DNA from: Henriciella litoralis
GTDB lineage: Bacteria; Pseudomonadota; Alphaproteobacteria; Caulobacterales; Hyphomonadaceae
Length of the DNA stretch: 64,000 bases
Reading direction: 5' to 3'
Assembly: GCF_002088935.1 (NCBI RefSeq)
Contig: NZ_NCSS01000006.1
Span: 650,343 to 714,342, forward strand
Made by a program: the position numbers and the translations under genes. The notes under the pieces were generated by a model that saw only the letters and a list, made by a program, of their open reading frames with translations, had not been told where the DNA came from and searched no databases. Shown piece after piece: positions 1 to 9,931 of the stretch; the stretch's first letter is position 1; each line of letters begins with the position of its first letter.

Positions 1-340
1 TCGCGATCCAGGAATGGATGCGGAATTCCGGTTTTGCCGTTGGCCCACCAAGCCGGATTTTGCCAAGCGGCGAAACAGCAAGCCCGACGCAGAACAGCAA
101 GAGCAGAACAGGCGTGAGCGCAAACAACCAGTCAAATGTCTGAAGTGTCCACTCGCGCGCAGCTTCTAGAGCGGCCCCGCTTTGTCCAGGAAAGATCAGC
201 GAAGCGCCAGCAAAAAGGAGAACCAGACCGGCGCTTAGAAAAAAGACCGGGTTGTGAATATCAAGACCGAAAAATTCGATATTGTCCTGACCGACCTCAT
301 AGTCCGTTTCATAGTCCGATTGCTGGTCAGGTTCGCTCAT
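1..340 (-). CDS. BCCT-family (choline/glycine betaine/carnitine-type) transporter, N-terminal part
   Basis: This reading frame starts with ATG at 340 on the minus strand and runs off the left edge, so only about 113 N-terminal residues are visible. The protein has a short acidic cytoplasmic head (MSEPDQQSDYETDYEVGQDN), then FFGLDIHNPVFF, the typical entry to the first BCCT membrane helix. Two hydrophobic segments follow (about residues 31-50 and 70-90). The conserved SPLGKIRLGG element comes after helix 2, followed by PEFRIHSW. BCCT proteins import quaternary ammonium compounds such as betaine using Na+ or H+ gradients, often as osmoprotectants. The substrate cannot be told from this fragment. 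It is divergent from the TonB receptor gene to its right. The family call rests on the SPLGKIRLGG/GLDIHNPVFF signatures and is firm. Confidence 0.85.
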   Translation of the reverse strand, partial: MSEPDQQSDYETDYEVGQDNIEFFGLDIHNPVFFLSAGLVLLFAGASLIFPGQSGAALEAAREWTLQTFDWLFALTPVLLLLFCVGLAVSPLGKIRLGGPTAKPEFRIHSWIA

Positions 341-693
341 ATTCAATACCCCGTCTTTCCCATACTCACTGCTCCAATATTTCGTTCATTGAAACAACTA
401 GTCACGCATTCGATGCAGTTATCTTCGATTGTTCGACTGTGCAAAACAAAATTGTTAGCCTGTTGCAACTTTGCAACTGCACCTTACTGCCCTGTTTTTG
501 TTTTTCTTTTCCAGATTAAAACTGAACGTTCGAACGCTTCGGCTGCCAATGTTTGCCTAATTTATTTTACGAATCGAAATATCTGTTTATTGCATCAAAT
601 CGATCTTGCGCGCCCTTTTTAGTGGGCTCCTGCGCGAGACGTTGGCCGGCTTCCGAGGGGGCATGGCCTCGTTCTGAAAAGATGAGGATACAA
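341..693. promoter_or_regulatory. Divergent intergenic region with tandem TTGCAACT repeat
   Basis: This 353-base gap separates the divergent BCCT transporter and TonB receptor genes and must hold both promoters. It is clearly more AT-rich than its surroundings between about 380 and 610. It contains two exactly adjacent copies of TTGCAACT at 463-470 and 471-478. Such short repeats in front of a TonB receptor may be a regulator site, but no regulator can be named. No riboswitch-like fold was recognised. Open frames crossing it lack a ribosome-binding site and coding character. Confidence 0.35.
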
Positions 694-3297
694 ATGAAAC
701 GACTTTTAGGTGGAGCATCCATGCTCGCCCTTGGCGCACTCGTGTCGGCCAGCCCGGCTTTTGCGCAATCAACCGAACCAGCCGCTCAAAACAATCGCCG
801 ACTGAATACGGTGACCGTGACAGCGACCAAGCGGTCCGAGAGCGCTCAGGACATTCCGGTGACCGTCAGCGCGATTGGTGAACAGGAACTGAAACAGCTC
901 GGCGTCAAGAACTTCAACGACTATCTCGTTCAGCTTCCGGGTGTGACGGCAGGCGGTTCAGGCCCCGGCCAGAACACGATCTATATTCGCGGCCTTGCAT
1001 CGACGACGCCAAACCTGACCGTGGCCGGGGTGGCCGGTCTTGCGCCGAACGTCGCCTTCTATCTTGACGAACAGCCGCTGTCCCAGCCGGGCCGCAACCT
1101 GGACGTCTATGCCGCCGACCTTGAGCGCATCGAGGTTCTCTCTGGTCCGCAGGGGACATTGTTTGGGGCAAGCTCTCAGGCGGGCACAGTGCGTCTGATC
1201 ACCAACAAGCCATCGCTTTCCGGGTTTGACGCCAACTTCAAGGCATCCACCTCGTTCACCGATGGCGGCGAAATGTCGAACAGCGTCGAAGCGATGATCA
1301 ATGTGCCGGTGACGGACAAGTTCGCGCTGCGCGGCGTGGTCTATAATGACAGTCAGGGCGGCTATATCGACAATGTCGCTGGCACGCTGACGGCACGCGA
1401 CTCAGCTCGCTTCCGCCCAGCCGGGACGGTTCGTGACAACGGCACCGTCGTCGCACCAGCACGGGCCGGCAAGCAGGCAGATGGCGACAATTCCAATGCC
1501 GTCGATATCGTCGATTTCTCGGGCATCAACTTTATCGAGGCCAACAATGGCGCGATCGTTGAGGACGATATCAACGATACGAATTATCAGGGCTTCCGCC
1601 TGAGCGGTTATTATGAGTTTAACGCCGACTGGGATCTGCTGATCCAGCACTCCCAACAATCCATCGAAGCTGATGGCGTTTTCTTCTCTGATCCGGAGCT
1701 GGACGATTACGAGGTTGTCCGTTTCACGCCAGAAGAGATTGAGGATGACTTCCACTCCACCTCATGGACGCTGGAAGGCCGCCTCGGCATGCTCGAAGCG
1801 CTTTACACTGGCGCCTATACCGAACGGACCACCGACCAGGTTGTCGACTATTCCGACTACCTCTTCGTTGGTCAGTACCTGCCATATTACATCTGTGATG
1901 GTTCGGTGTCCTATCCGGGCACGGGTGCGCCGACCGGCACATGTTATGCGCCGAACCTCTATGTGAAGTCGTCATCCGAGACCAAGGTCCAGACGCATGA
2001 ACTGCGCTTCAACACGCCGAGCGAAAATCGCTGGCGCGCAACATTTGGCGCCTTCTATTCCGACCTTGAGCTCGCTGAGCTGAATGACTTTGTCTATCCA
2101 GGCTCCACCCAGGTGCTCGGCTTTAACGGCCAGACCGGGTTCGCCCCCAACTATCCGCTGACCAACACCGATGTCACCGGCGAGGTCGGCTTGGCGTCGC
2201 CTGGCTATTACAGCGAAGCCGGACCGTTCCCCGCAGGCGTCATCTTCCGCAACGATATTCTCCGGACTGACAAGCAATTCGGCATCTTCGGTGAAACGAC
2301 GTTTGACCTGACCGACCAGTTCGCGCTGACGGTCGGTGCCCGCTGGTACGATGTCGAAGTTGACCTGGAAGGCAGCGCAAACTCGTCCTTCGGTAATCTG
2401 GGCGCCGACACCGACGCTCAGGTCTTCGGCACCAACATCTCGGCTCAATATGCGCCGGGCAATGCTGCTGGTAATCCGGACAAGGCCGCGACAGATGGCG
2501 TGATCGTCAAAGCGACCGGTGAATGGACGCCGACAGATAACATGCTGTTCTACGCGACCTATTCGGAAGGCTTCCGCCCAGGCCTGCTGAACCGTCCGGG
2601 CGGCGCATCTGGCCCAGGCTCATATACTGTGCCGTTTGCCGTCGATACGGATGAAGTGACGAACTATGAGCTGGGTTGGAAAACCGAGCTGTTCGACAAC
2701 ACGCTCCGCTTCAACGGTGCCGCCTTCTTCGTCGATATTGAAGGGCTGCAGACGACGATTTTCGATCCGAACATCGTGAACCTGTTCTTCTCAGACAATG
2801 CTGCGAATGCAGAGCTTAAAGGCATTGAGGGTGACTTCACCTGGGCCCCGGATTTTGCGCAGGGCCTGACGGTTGCGGGCGCCTTCTCACTGCTCGACTC
2901 CGAGATCACAGAAGTCCTGACTCCAACGGACGATGTTCTCGTCGGATCTGACCTTGCATTTGCACCGTCCTATCAGGGCAATCTGCGCGTACGTTATGAG
3001 TGGGATCTTGAGCAGGAAATCGCCGGATCTCGCGTCACGGCGCACGTCATGCCTCAGATCGTGTTCTCGGATGGTTCGTACAGCGACATCATCGAGATCA
3101 ACAAGATTGAGCTCGATAGCTATGCTACGCTGGGCATGACCGCAGGCATCACGACCGACAAGTGGTCTGCCGAGCTGTTCGCGACCAATCTGACAAATGA
3201 GTATGCCGAAATGTCGAACGATTTCGTGTTCGACCGCGAGCGTGTCACGCCAATGCGTCCACGCACGATCGGCCTGCGCTTGAGCTACGACTACTAG
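694..3297 (+). CDS. TonB-dependent outer membrane receptor
   Basis: A beta-barrel outer membrane receptor of 867 residues that would import a ligand using TonB-transmitted energy. The start at 694 has GAGGA five bases upstream and begins a clear signal peptide (MKRLLGGASMLALGALVSAS, cleavage after PAFA near residue 24). A TonB-box-like stretch (NTVTVTATKRSESAQDIPVT) follows. The plug domain carries IYIRGLAS, YLDEQPL and the LERIEVLSGPQGTLFGASS motif. The rest is a barrel ending in the aromatic residues LSYDY. The frame is also open upstream to 553, but that stretch has no signal sequence. The ligand is unknown. The downstream TPR-sulfotransferase lies only 80 bases away but a strong terminator separates them. 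In this lineage such receptors commonly take up complex carbohydrates, siderophores or other organic ligands; which one applies here cannot be read from the sequence. Confidence 0.92.
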   Translation: MKRLLGGASMLALGALVSASPAFAQSTEPAAQNNRRLNTVTVTATKRSESAQDIPVTVSAIGEQELKQLGVKNFNDYLVQLPGVTAGGSGPGQNTIYIRGLASTTPNLTVAGVAGLAPNVAFYLDEQPLSQPGRNLDVYAADLERIEVLSGPQGTLFGASSQAGTVRLITNKPSLSGFDANFKASTSFTDGGEMSNSVEAMINVPVTDKFALRGVVYNDSQGGYIDNVAGTLTARDSARFRPAGTVRDNGTVVAPARAGKQADGDNSNAVDIVDFSGINFIEANNGAIVEDDINDTNYQGFRLSGYYEFNADWDLLIQHSQQSIEADGVFFSDPELDDYEVVRFTPEEIEDDFHSTSWTLEGRLGMLEALYTGAYTERTTDQVVDYSDYLFVGQYLPYYICDGSVSYPGTGAPTGTCYAPNLYVKSSSETKVQTHELRFNTPSENRWRATFGAFYSDLELAELNDFVYPGSTQVLGFNGQTGFAPNYPLTNTDVTGEVGLASPGYYSEAGPFPAGVIFRNDILRTDKQFGIFGETTFDLTDQFALTVGARWYDVEVDLEGSANSSFGNLGADTDAQVFGTNISAQYAPGNAAGNPDKAATDGVIVKATGEWTPTDNMLFYATYSEGFRPGLLNRPGGASGPGSYTVPFAVDTDEVTNYELGWKTELFDNTLRFNGAAFFVDIEGLQTTIFDPNIVNLFFSDNAANAELKGIEGDFTWAPDFAQGLTVAGAFSLLDSEITEVLTPTDDVLVGSDLAFAPSYQGNLRVRYEWDLEQEIAGSRVTAHVMPQIVFSDGSYSDIIEINKIELDSYATLGMTAGITTDKWSAELFATNLTNEYAEMSNDFVFDRERVTPMRPRTIGLRLSYDY

Positions 3298-3323
3298 TCG
3301 AGGCTCAACGTTTTGAACTACTG

Positions 3324-3359
3324 GCAGCGCCCTGCTATGCGGGGCGCTGCTTTTCTTTT
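3324..3359 (+). terminator. Rho-independent terminator after TonB receptor
   Basis: A perfect 9-bp GC-rich stem (GCAGCGCCC at 3324-3332 with GGGCGCTGC at 3342-3350) and a 9-base loop are followed by TTTTCTTTT. It ends the receptor transcript 26 bases after the stop codon. Confidence 0.85.
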
Positions 3360-3377
3360 CAGCGACTGGCTTTTTCG

Positions 3378-5384
3378 ATGATAGACTCTCAGCAGCAGCT
3401 TGCATCCCGGATACGTGAACTGCAGGCGCAAATTCAGGCCGGCGCTTTCGAGACGGCGGCGGATCAAATTGCGCCCTTGCTGGAGCAACATCCGCAATCG
3501 CAGGACCTTCTCTACATGGCGGCCGTCTGCGCGCGATACCTGCAGCGCACCGAAGCGGCTTTTGACTATCTCGCCCGGCTAAAGAAAGCCGTGCCCGATT
3601 TTGGCCGGGCCTTTCAGGAGGAAGGGCATCTGCGGCGGGCAACTGGCGATCTTACCGGCGCTCTGTCAGCCTTCCAGCTGGCCACGAGATATAACCCTGC
3701 CCTCCTCGCCAGTTGGCGCGCGCAGGCAGAACTGTTCGATCAGGGCGGCAATCCGACGGCGGCAACCGAAGCCCGCGCCCAGGCAGACCGCCTCTCGCGC
3801 CTGCCGAAGGAGCTGTTTGCGGTGACAAATTACCTGCATGAGGGCCGCGTCCTTCACGCGGAAAAAATCGCCCGCGCCTTTCTGCATAAAAATCCGGCCC
3901 ATGTTGAAGGCATGCGCCTGCTGGCAGACATCGGCACACGCCTTGGCGTTCACGAGGATGCCGACTTCCTGCTGGAAACGGCCATCGAGCTTGAACCGGA
4001 GAACCTGCAGCTCCGCATCGACCATGTGCAGGTCCTGCGCAAACGCCAGAAATACGAGGCCGCATTGAAACAGGCAAAAGCCCTGCTGGAGCGCGCGCCT
4101 GACAACCCGACCTTCCGATCAATCTATGCCATCGAGAGCATGCAGGCTGGTAATTATGTCGAAGCGCTGGAAATCTTCGACAGCGTGCTCGCCGACCTGC
4201 CGGAAGATCTCGCAACGCTGACCTCCCGCGGGCACGCGCTGAAGACGGCAGGCCAGACAGATGAGGCCATCGCCTCGTATCGCCAGGCCGTCACCGTCTA
4301 TCCGCTGCACGGAGATGCTTGGTACGCGCTTGCAAACCTCAAGACATACAAATTCTCCGATGAAGAGATCGCCGCGATGCAGGCGGCCTTCCGTGATCCG
4401 AACCTCTCGCATATGGGCCGCGTCCACATCGCCTTTGCGCTCGGCAAAGCGCTGGAAGACCGCGCCAACTATGAAGGCGCCTTCCAGAACTATGCCGAAG
4501 GCAACCGGCTGAAGAAGCTGCAGGTACGCTATACGACCGAGCAGATGCGTGAGGAGTTTGCCTCCCAGAAAACCCATTGTACGCGCGAGCTTTTCGAGCG
4601 GCGGTCCGGCGTCGGCCATGACGACCCTGCCCCGATCTTTATCGTCGGGCTACCGCGCGCTGGATCGACGCTGATCGAGCAGATTCTCGCCTCCCACAGC
4701 ATGGTGGACGGCACGCTTGAGCTTCCCAATATTCTGTCGCTGGCCCACCAGCTGCGCGGCCGAAAGCAGATTTCCGAGCGCGACAGGTATCCGCGCGTCC
4801 TGCACGATCTACCGGATGCTGAGCTGGAGGCGCTGGGCCGGAAGTATATCGACGATACCGCCATCCATCGGCGGGGCGCGCCCTATTTCACCGACAAGAT
4901 GCCGAACAATTTCCGGCATATCGGGCTGATCAAACTCATCCTGCCAAATGCGAAGATCATCGATGCGCGGCGCGCACCGATGTCCTGTTGTTTTTCCGGC
5001 TACAAGCAACTCTTCGCCGAAGGCCAGGAGTTCAGCTACAGCCTCGAAGACATTGGCAATTACTATTGCAGCTATGTCGACCTGATGGACCACTGGGACA
5101 ACGTCCTGCCCGGCGCCGTCCTTCGTGTGCAGCATGAGCACGTTGTCGATGACCTTGAGGGCCAGGTCCGCCGCATCCTCGACTATTGCGAGCTGCCGTT
5201 CGAGCAGGCCTGTATCGACTTTCACAAGACCGAACGCGCTGTGCGGACCGCCAGTTCAGAACAGGTGCGTCAGCCAATCAGCCGGTCAGGTCTCGCTCAA
5301 TGGAAGCACTTTGAGCCATGGCTCGACCCGCTTAAAGAGGCGCTAGAACCGGTCCTCCAGGCGGGCGTTACTCACGCGAAGTGA
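3378..5384 (+). CDS. TPR-repeat sulfotransferase
   Basis: A 668-residue two-part protein. Residues 1 to about 400 are helical tetratricopeptide-like repeats (for example the units around ALSAFQLATRYNPALLASW and EALEIFDSVLADLPEDLATL). Residues from about 415 form a sulfotransferase domain. That domain opens with PIFIVGLPRAGSTLIEQILA, the 5'-phosphosulfate loop of PAPS-dependent sulfotransferases, and continues with IIDARRAPMSCCFSGYKQLF, matching the 3'-phosphate-binding region. The enzyme should transfer sulfate from PAPS to an acceptor presented or recruited by the TPR part; the acceptor is unknown. There is no signal peptide, so it acts in the cytoplasm or at the membrane surface. Its 3' end overlaps the convergent downstream gene by 13 bases. 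Tetratricopeptide-sulfotransferase fusions are a recognised family in alphaproteobacteria. Confidence 0.9.
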   Translation: MIDSQQQLASRIRELQAQIQAGAFETAADQIAPLLEQHPQSQDLLYMAAVCARYLQRTEAAFDYLARLKKAVPDFGRAFQEEGHLRRATGDLTGALSAFQLATRYNPALLASWRAQAELFDQGGNPTAATEARAQADRLSRLPKELFAVTNYLHEGRVLHAEKIARAFLHKNPAHVEGMRLLADIGTRLGVHEDADFLLETAIELEPENLQLRIDHVQVLRKRQKYEAALKQAKALLERAPDNPTFRSIYAIESMQAGNYVEALEIFDSVLADLPEDLATLTSRGHALKTAGQTDEAIASYRQAVTVYPLHGDAWYALANLKTYKFSDEEIAAMQAAFRDPNLSHMGRVHIAFALGKALEDRANYEGAFQNYAEGNRLKKLQVRYTTEQMREEFASQKTHCTRELFERRSGVGHDDPAPIFIVGLPRAGSTLIEQILASHSMVDGTLELPNILSLAHQLRGRKQISERDRYPRVLHDLPDAELEALGRKYIDDTAIHRRGAPYFTDKMPNNFRHIGLIKLILPNAKIIDARRAPMSCCFSGYKQLFAEGQEFSYSLEDIGNYYCSYVDLMDHWDNVLPGAVLRVQHEHVVDDLEGQVRRILDYCELPFEQACIDFHKTERAVRTASSEQVRQPISRSGLAQWKHFEPWLDPLKEALEPVLQAGVTHAK

Positions 5385-6598
5385 AGGCGCCGATACTTTC
5401 CCTTGAAATAGAGAAGCGGGTCGCGGCGAGGCTCGTATTTCGCCCGCTCGACCTGGCCGACAAGGATCACATGATCGCCGCCATCGTGAAGCGCAAAACG
5501 CTCGCACTCAAAATTGGCGAGCGCGCCTGAGAGCAAGGGGGCGTCCCGCAAACCGCGCTGCCACGGCGTATCGGCAAACCGGTCCTCGCCTGAGCGCGCA
5601 AACGCGTTGGAAACAGGCTGTTGGCCGATATGCAAGACGTTCACCGCAAAATGCTTGGCCTGTTCCAGCACTTTCAGGCTGGTCGACGTCTTGGCGATGC
5701 AGACCAGAAGCAGAGGCGGGTCTAGCGATACGGACGTGAAGGAATTGGCGGTCAGACCAACCGGCTCATTTTCCTCGCTCATCGTTGTGACAACCGTGAC
5801 GCCCGTCGCAAAGCAGCCGAGCGCATCGCGCAATGTGCGCGCGTCCGAGCCCTGTTTGTAGTCCGGCAGGAAACGCGGCACGCGCCGTTCCAGAAAGTCC
5901 AGCACGACGGCGCTGAACATATCCGCCCGATCGAAAGCGACATGGTGGCCGGCATCCTCGATCTCTGCGAACTCGGCCGTTTCCACCTGCTCGACATAAC
6001 GCCCGGCGAGCTCTGAGTCGGCAAGATCACTCATCGCCCCGCGAACAAAGAGGACGGGCAGCTTCAAAAGGTGCGCGGCTTCGGTAATCCGGCCGGTCGC
6101 ATGCTCCAGATCCATACTCCTCAGGAAAGCGGGGTCGAATTGTGCCTGGACATCGGTTCGCTCAATTTGAAGCCGCAGCTGATCGGAGACTTTCAGGGCT
6201 GTCTGCGCATCTATCTCAGGCGGGGCATCAGCCAGCACCAGTCCGGAGGCCAGATGTCCGCCATCCTCGCCGAGGGCCGCGGCCGCGATCCATCCGCCAA
6301 GTGCTGCGCCAATGATGACGGGACGTGAGGCCAGTTGCGCCAGCACAGCGCGTATGTCTTCGACAAACGCTTCAAAGTCATAGCGCCCATCGCTGGCCCA
6401 ATCACTTGCGCCATGTCCCCTCAAATCGAGATTGATGACATGCCGCCCGGCCTTCACGAGCGCCTCGGCGGCAGGCTGCCAGACGTCTCGGCTTTGCCCC
6501 CCGCCATGCAGCAGCAGAACGGATGGATCATCGCTCATGCCGTGAACGTCGGCGCGAAGGGTTATCCCGCCAAAGCCTTTGAATTCCCGTTCGTTCAT
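5372..6598 (-). CDS. Alpha/beta-hydrolase-like domain fused to flavin reductase domain
   Basis: A 408-residue fusion. Residues 1 to about 240 have the alpha/beta hydrolase fold with the oxyanion-side LLLHGGGQSRDVW, the LDLRGHGASD strand and a C-terminal EDAGHHVAFDRAD containing the catalytic-type histidine. Residues from about 252 to 408 are an FMN/FAD reductase domain of the HpaC/flavin-reductase-like type (LRDALGCFATGVTVVTT, VGLTANSFTSVSLDPPLLLV, FAVNVLH). The nucleophile elbow, normally G-x-S-x-G, reads GAALG at 97-101, so the serine is alanine and hydrolase activity is doubtful. The reductase half could supply reduced flavin to a monooxygenase, but no oxygenase lies adjacent. The start at 6598 has AAGGG six bases upstream. 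A longer frame to 6652 lacks such a site. The 3' end overlaps the convergent sulfotransferase gene. Confidence 0.82.
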   Translation of the reverse strand: MNEREFKGFGGITLRADVHGMSDDPSVLLLHGGGQSRDVWQPAAEALVKAGRHVINLDLRGHGASDWASDGRYDFEAFVEDIRAVLAQLASRPVIIGAALGGWIAAAALGEDGGHLASGLVLADAPPEIDAQTALKVSDQLRLQIERTDVQAQFDPAFLRSMDLEHATGRITEAAHLLKLPVLFVRGAMSDLADSELAGRYVEQVETAEFAEIEDAGHHVAFDRADMFSAVVLDFLERRVPRFLPDYKQGSDARTLRDALGCFATGVTVVTTMSEENEPVGLTANSFTSVSLDPPLLLVCIAKTSTSLKVLEQAKHFAVNVLHIGQQPVSNAFARSGEDRFADTPWQRGLRDAPLLSGALANFECERFALHDGGDHVILVGQVERAKYEPRRDPLLYFKGKYRRLHFA

Positions 6599-6988
6599 TG
6601 AGTACCCTTGTGAGAATTCGCCGCGTGCTGGCAGAGCCGACCATCTATGCAATTCACTATGGGGTGATTGGGTCGCGGTTCAAGACGGCGAGGCCTGTCC
6701 TGTTCGACACCAGTGGCGCGTGAGGATGCACCCGAAAACGCTTGGAATCGACGGATTTGCCTGGATGGCTTACGCTATCGCGACGGATATGCTGTTATCC
6801 TCAGGAATTGAAGACAAGAAGGTGAACCCGACCGGCGCGATTTGATGAAGATCAAACCATAGCCCTCCCGGAAAGGTCAGCCTGGCTCCCGACCCTTATT
6901 TGACGGGGACTTGAAGGGTATAGGACATAGAGAAATGAATGAGACACATCCAGGCGTCCCGGGGACGCGTCGCCGAAAGAAAGAACAA
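6599..6988. promoter_or_regulatory. Divergent intergenic region with FNR-type site
   Basis: This gap of about 390 bases lies between the minus-strand fusion gene and the plus-strand membrane protein. Apart from the FNR-type palindrome listed separately at 6842-6855, no conserved element, RNA or convincing gene was recognised. The rightmost part could be coding if the membrane protein starts at the earlier ATG (6935). Confidence 0.4.
6842..6855. promoter_or_regulatory. FNR/FixK-type operator, perfect consensus
   Basis: The sequence TTGATGAAGATCAA matches the FNR/FixK/Anr consensus TTGAT-N4-ATCAA exactly, and its symmetry extends one base further on each side. It lies about 140 bases upstream of the membrane protein start at 6989. 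A TTATTT element at 6896-6901 would place a start site near 6908 and the box near position -60, a usual class I activator position. The promoter placement is inference. Confidence 0.6.
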
Positions 6989-7444
6989 ATGGGACTGCTG
7001 AGAAGAATAGAAACAGTGACGCCGCTCCTGATCATTCCAGTGATCATATACGGCGTGATGAGCCTTCTGGCCGGCAGCGATCATGGCCCCGACGGGCCTG
7101 CCATACTGGGCATGCTCAACAGCACGCTGATCAGCATGCCAATGATCTCGGGCGTTCGCTGGATCTTGACGGCAGGTGACGCGCTTCTCGTTCTCTCGCT
7201 TATCGTCCTGTCGATCGAGATCATGAAATCGACCAGCACGCGTTCATCAGCGATGATCAATCACGTCGCGTCGATGTTCGTGCTTCTGTTCTGCATTGTC
7301 ATGTTTTTGCTCGTCGGCAATTTCGCGACCGGCGTCTTCTTTCTTCTGACACTGATTACACTGATGGATGTGCTGGTCGGCGTCATCGTTAGCATCGTCT
7401 CCGCCCGCCGCGACTTCGGCGTTGGTGATGGCTTTGCCGGCTAG
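6989..7444 (+). CDS. Small multi-pass membrane protein of unknown function
   Basis: A 151-residue protein with about four hydrophobic helices: around LLIIPVIIYGVMSLLAG (residues 12-28), WILTAGDALLVLSLIVLSI, MFVLLFCIVMFLLVGNFATG, and VFFLLTLITLMDVLVGVIVS. Its basic N terminus is MGLLRRIE. No enzyme motif or known family was recognised. The chosen start places the first helix near the N terminus. The frame remains open upstream, and an ATG at 6935 could add 18 hydrophilic residues. It stands alone between a divergent gene and groES. The perfect FNR-type box upstream suggests oxygen-responsive expression, which would suit a membrane or respiratory role, but that is inference. Confidence 0.6.
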   Translation: MGLLRRIETVTPLLIIPVIIYGVMSLLAGSDHGPDGPAILGMLNSTLISMPMISGVRWILTAGDALLVLSLIVLSIEIMKSTSTRSSAMINHVASMFVLLFCIVMFLLVGNFATGVFFLLTLITLMDVLVGVIVSIVSARRDFGVGDGFAG

Positions 7445-7459
7445 GCCGTCGAGGCTTCA

Positions 7460-7496
7460 TTACAATCGCATCAGACGCCGTCCGGTGCGATTGTAA
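7460..7496. terminator. Perfect 11-bp hairpin after membrane protein gene
   Basis: The arms TTACAATCGCA (7460-7470) and TGCGATTGTAA (7486-7496) are perfectly complementary around a 15-base loop, 16 bases after the stop codon. There is no U tract, so it may be a transcript-stabilising or factor-dependent end rather than a classic terminator. An operator function is also possible. Confidence 0.4.
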
Positions 7497-7605
7497 CTGC
7501 CCGCCCGTAGAGTTAGCTCTTCACGCACAATCATGTTGAGCGCCGGACACGCGTCCCGCTGCGCGCTGGGTCAAAACTTATCCCAAAAATTCAACATCGA
7601 GCTTG

Positions 7606-7634
7606 TTGACGTTGGTCTCTCACGTTCCTAACTG
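7606..7634 (+). promoter_or_regulatory. groES: Candidate groES promoter
   Basis: TTGACG at 7606-7611 is a good -35 element and sits 17 bases before TAACTG (7629-7634), a weak -10. The CIRCE operator begins just downstream, the usual place for HrcA to block transcription. The -10 assignment is tentative. Confidence 0.35.
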
Positions 7635-7641
7635 AACGCCG

Positions 7642-7668
7642 TTAGCAGTCGCCTCGCGTGAGTGCTAA
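7642..7668. promoter_or_regulatory. CIRCE element (HrcA operator)
   Basis: The half-sites TTAGCAGTC (7642-7650) and GAGTGCTAA (7660-7668) are separated by exactly nine bases. This matches the CIRCE consensus TTAGCACTC-N9-GAGTGCTAA with one mismatch in the left arm. It lies 53 bases upstream of groES. CIRCE is the binding site of the heat-shock repressor HrcA, whose activity depends on GroEL itself, so the operon should be negatively autoregulated by chaperone load. Confidence 0.93.
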
Positions 7669-7721
7669 CACCGAAACATATTGCCCGATCCCCGGGTGAA
7701 CTCAAAGGTAAGAGAGAGCAC

Positions 7722-8009
7722 ATGAAATTCCGTCCTCTGCACGACCGCGTTCTCGTGAAACGCGTTGAAGAAGAAGCCAAAACCAAAGGCGGCATCATCA
7801 TTCCAGACACCGCCAAGGAAAAGCCACAGGAAGGCGAAGTCGTCGCTGTTGGTTCCGGCGCACGTGGCGACGACAATGAGATCGTCCCAATGGAAGTCAA
7901 AGCCGGTGACAAGATCCTCTTCGGCAAGTGGTCCGGCACGGAAGTCAAAATTGACGGCCAGGACCTGCTGATCATGAAGGAAAGCGACATTCTCGGCATC
8001 GTCGAGTAA
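7722..8009 (+). CDS. groES: Co-chaperonin GroES
   Basis: A 95-residue GroES, the usual family length, forming the heptameric lid of the GroEL folding chamber in the cytoplasm. [14 protein letters not shown] is the classic N terminus. [20 protein letters not shown] is the mobile loop that contacts GroEL. The protein ends [14 protein letters not shown]. The start at 7722 follows a purine-rich AGAGAGAGCAC. The frame is open further upstream into the CIRCE region, but that part is not conserved. It is followed 59 bases later by groEL, forming the standard two-gene operon under CIRCE control. Confidence 0.98.
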   Translation: MKFRPLHDRVLVKRVEEEAKTKGGIIIPDTAKEKPQEGEVVAVGSGARGDDNEIVPMEVKAGDKILFGKWSGTEVKIDGQDLLIMKESDILGIVE

Positions 8010-8047
8010 GCGCCCTCCCCCCTCTCAAATTTCAAAGATTCAACTGA

Positions 8048-9718
<1,671 letters not shown>

Positions 9719-9751
9719 GCCTTACCCCCGTCTCATCAGACGTAATAAAGG

Positions 9752-9781
9752 AAAGCCCGGCGCCAACGCGCCGGGCTTTTT
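9752..9781 (+). terminator. Rho-independent terminator of groESL
   Basis: A perfect 12-bp stem (AAAGCCCGGCGC at 9752-9763, GCGCCGGGCTTT at 9768-9779) with a CAAC loop runs into a T tract at 9777-9781, 33 bases after the groEL stop. Confidence 0.95.
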
Positions 9782-9931
9782 CTATGTGCACCCAAAATCC
9801 ACCCGTGGCGAAATTTACAAAGCTGCTAATGCAGGTTATCGCGAACATGGCGCATCTGGATTAGATGCCTGAAAATAATTGCCTTATCTGCGCAGGTACC
9901 GACCAGGTCAGATAAGGAGCTGGGGGGCAAA

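Noticed and set aside
136..622. Two overlapping plus-strand frames before the first TonB receptor
   Set aside because: They run across the BCCT gene and the AT-rich promoter gap, with no ribosome-binding site and no protein-like composition.
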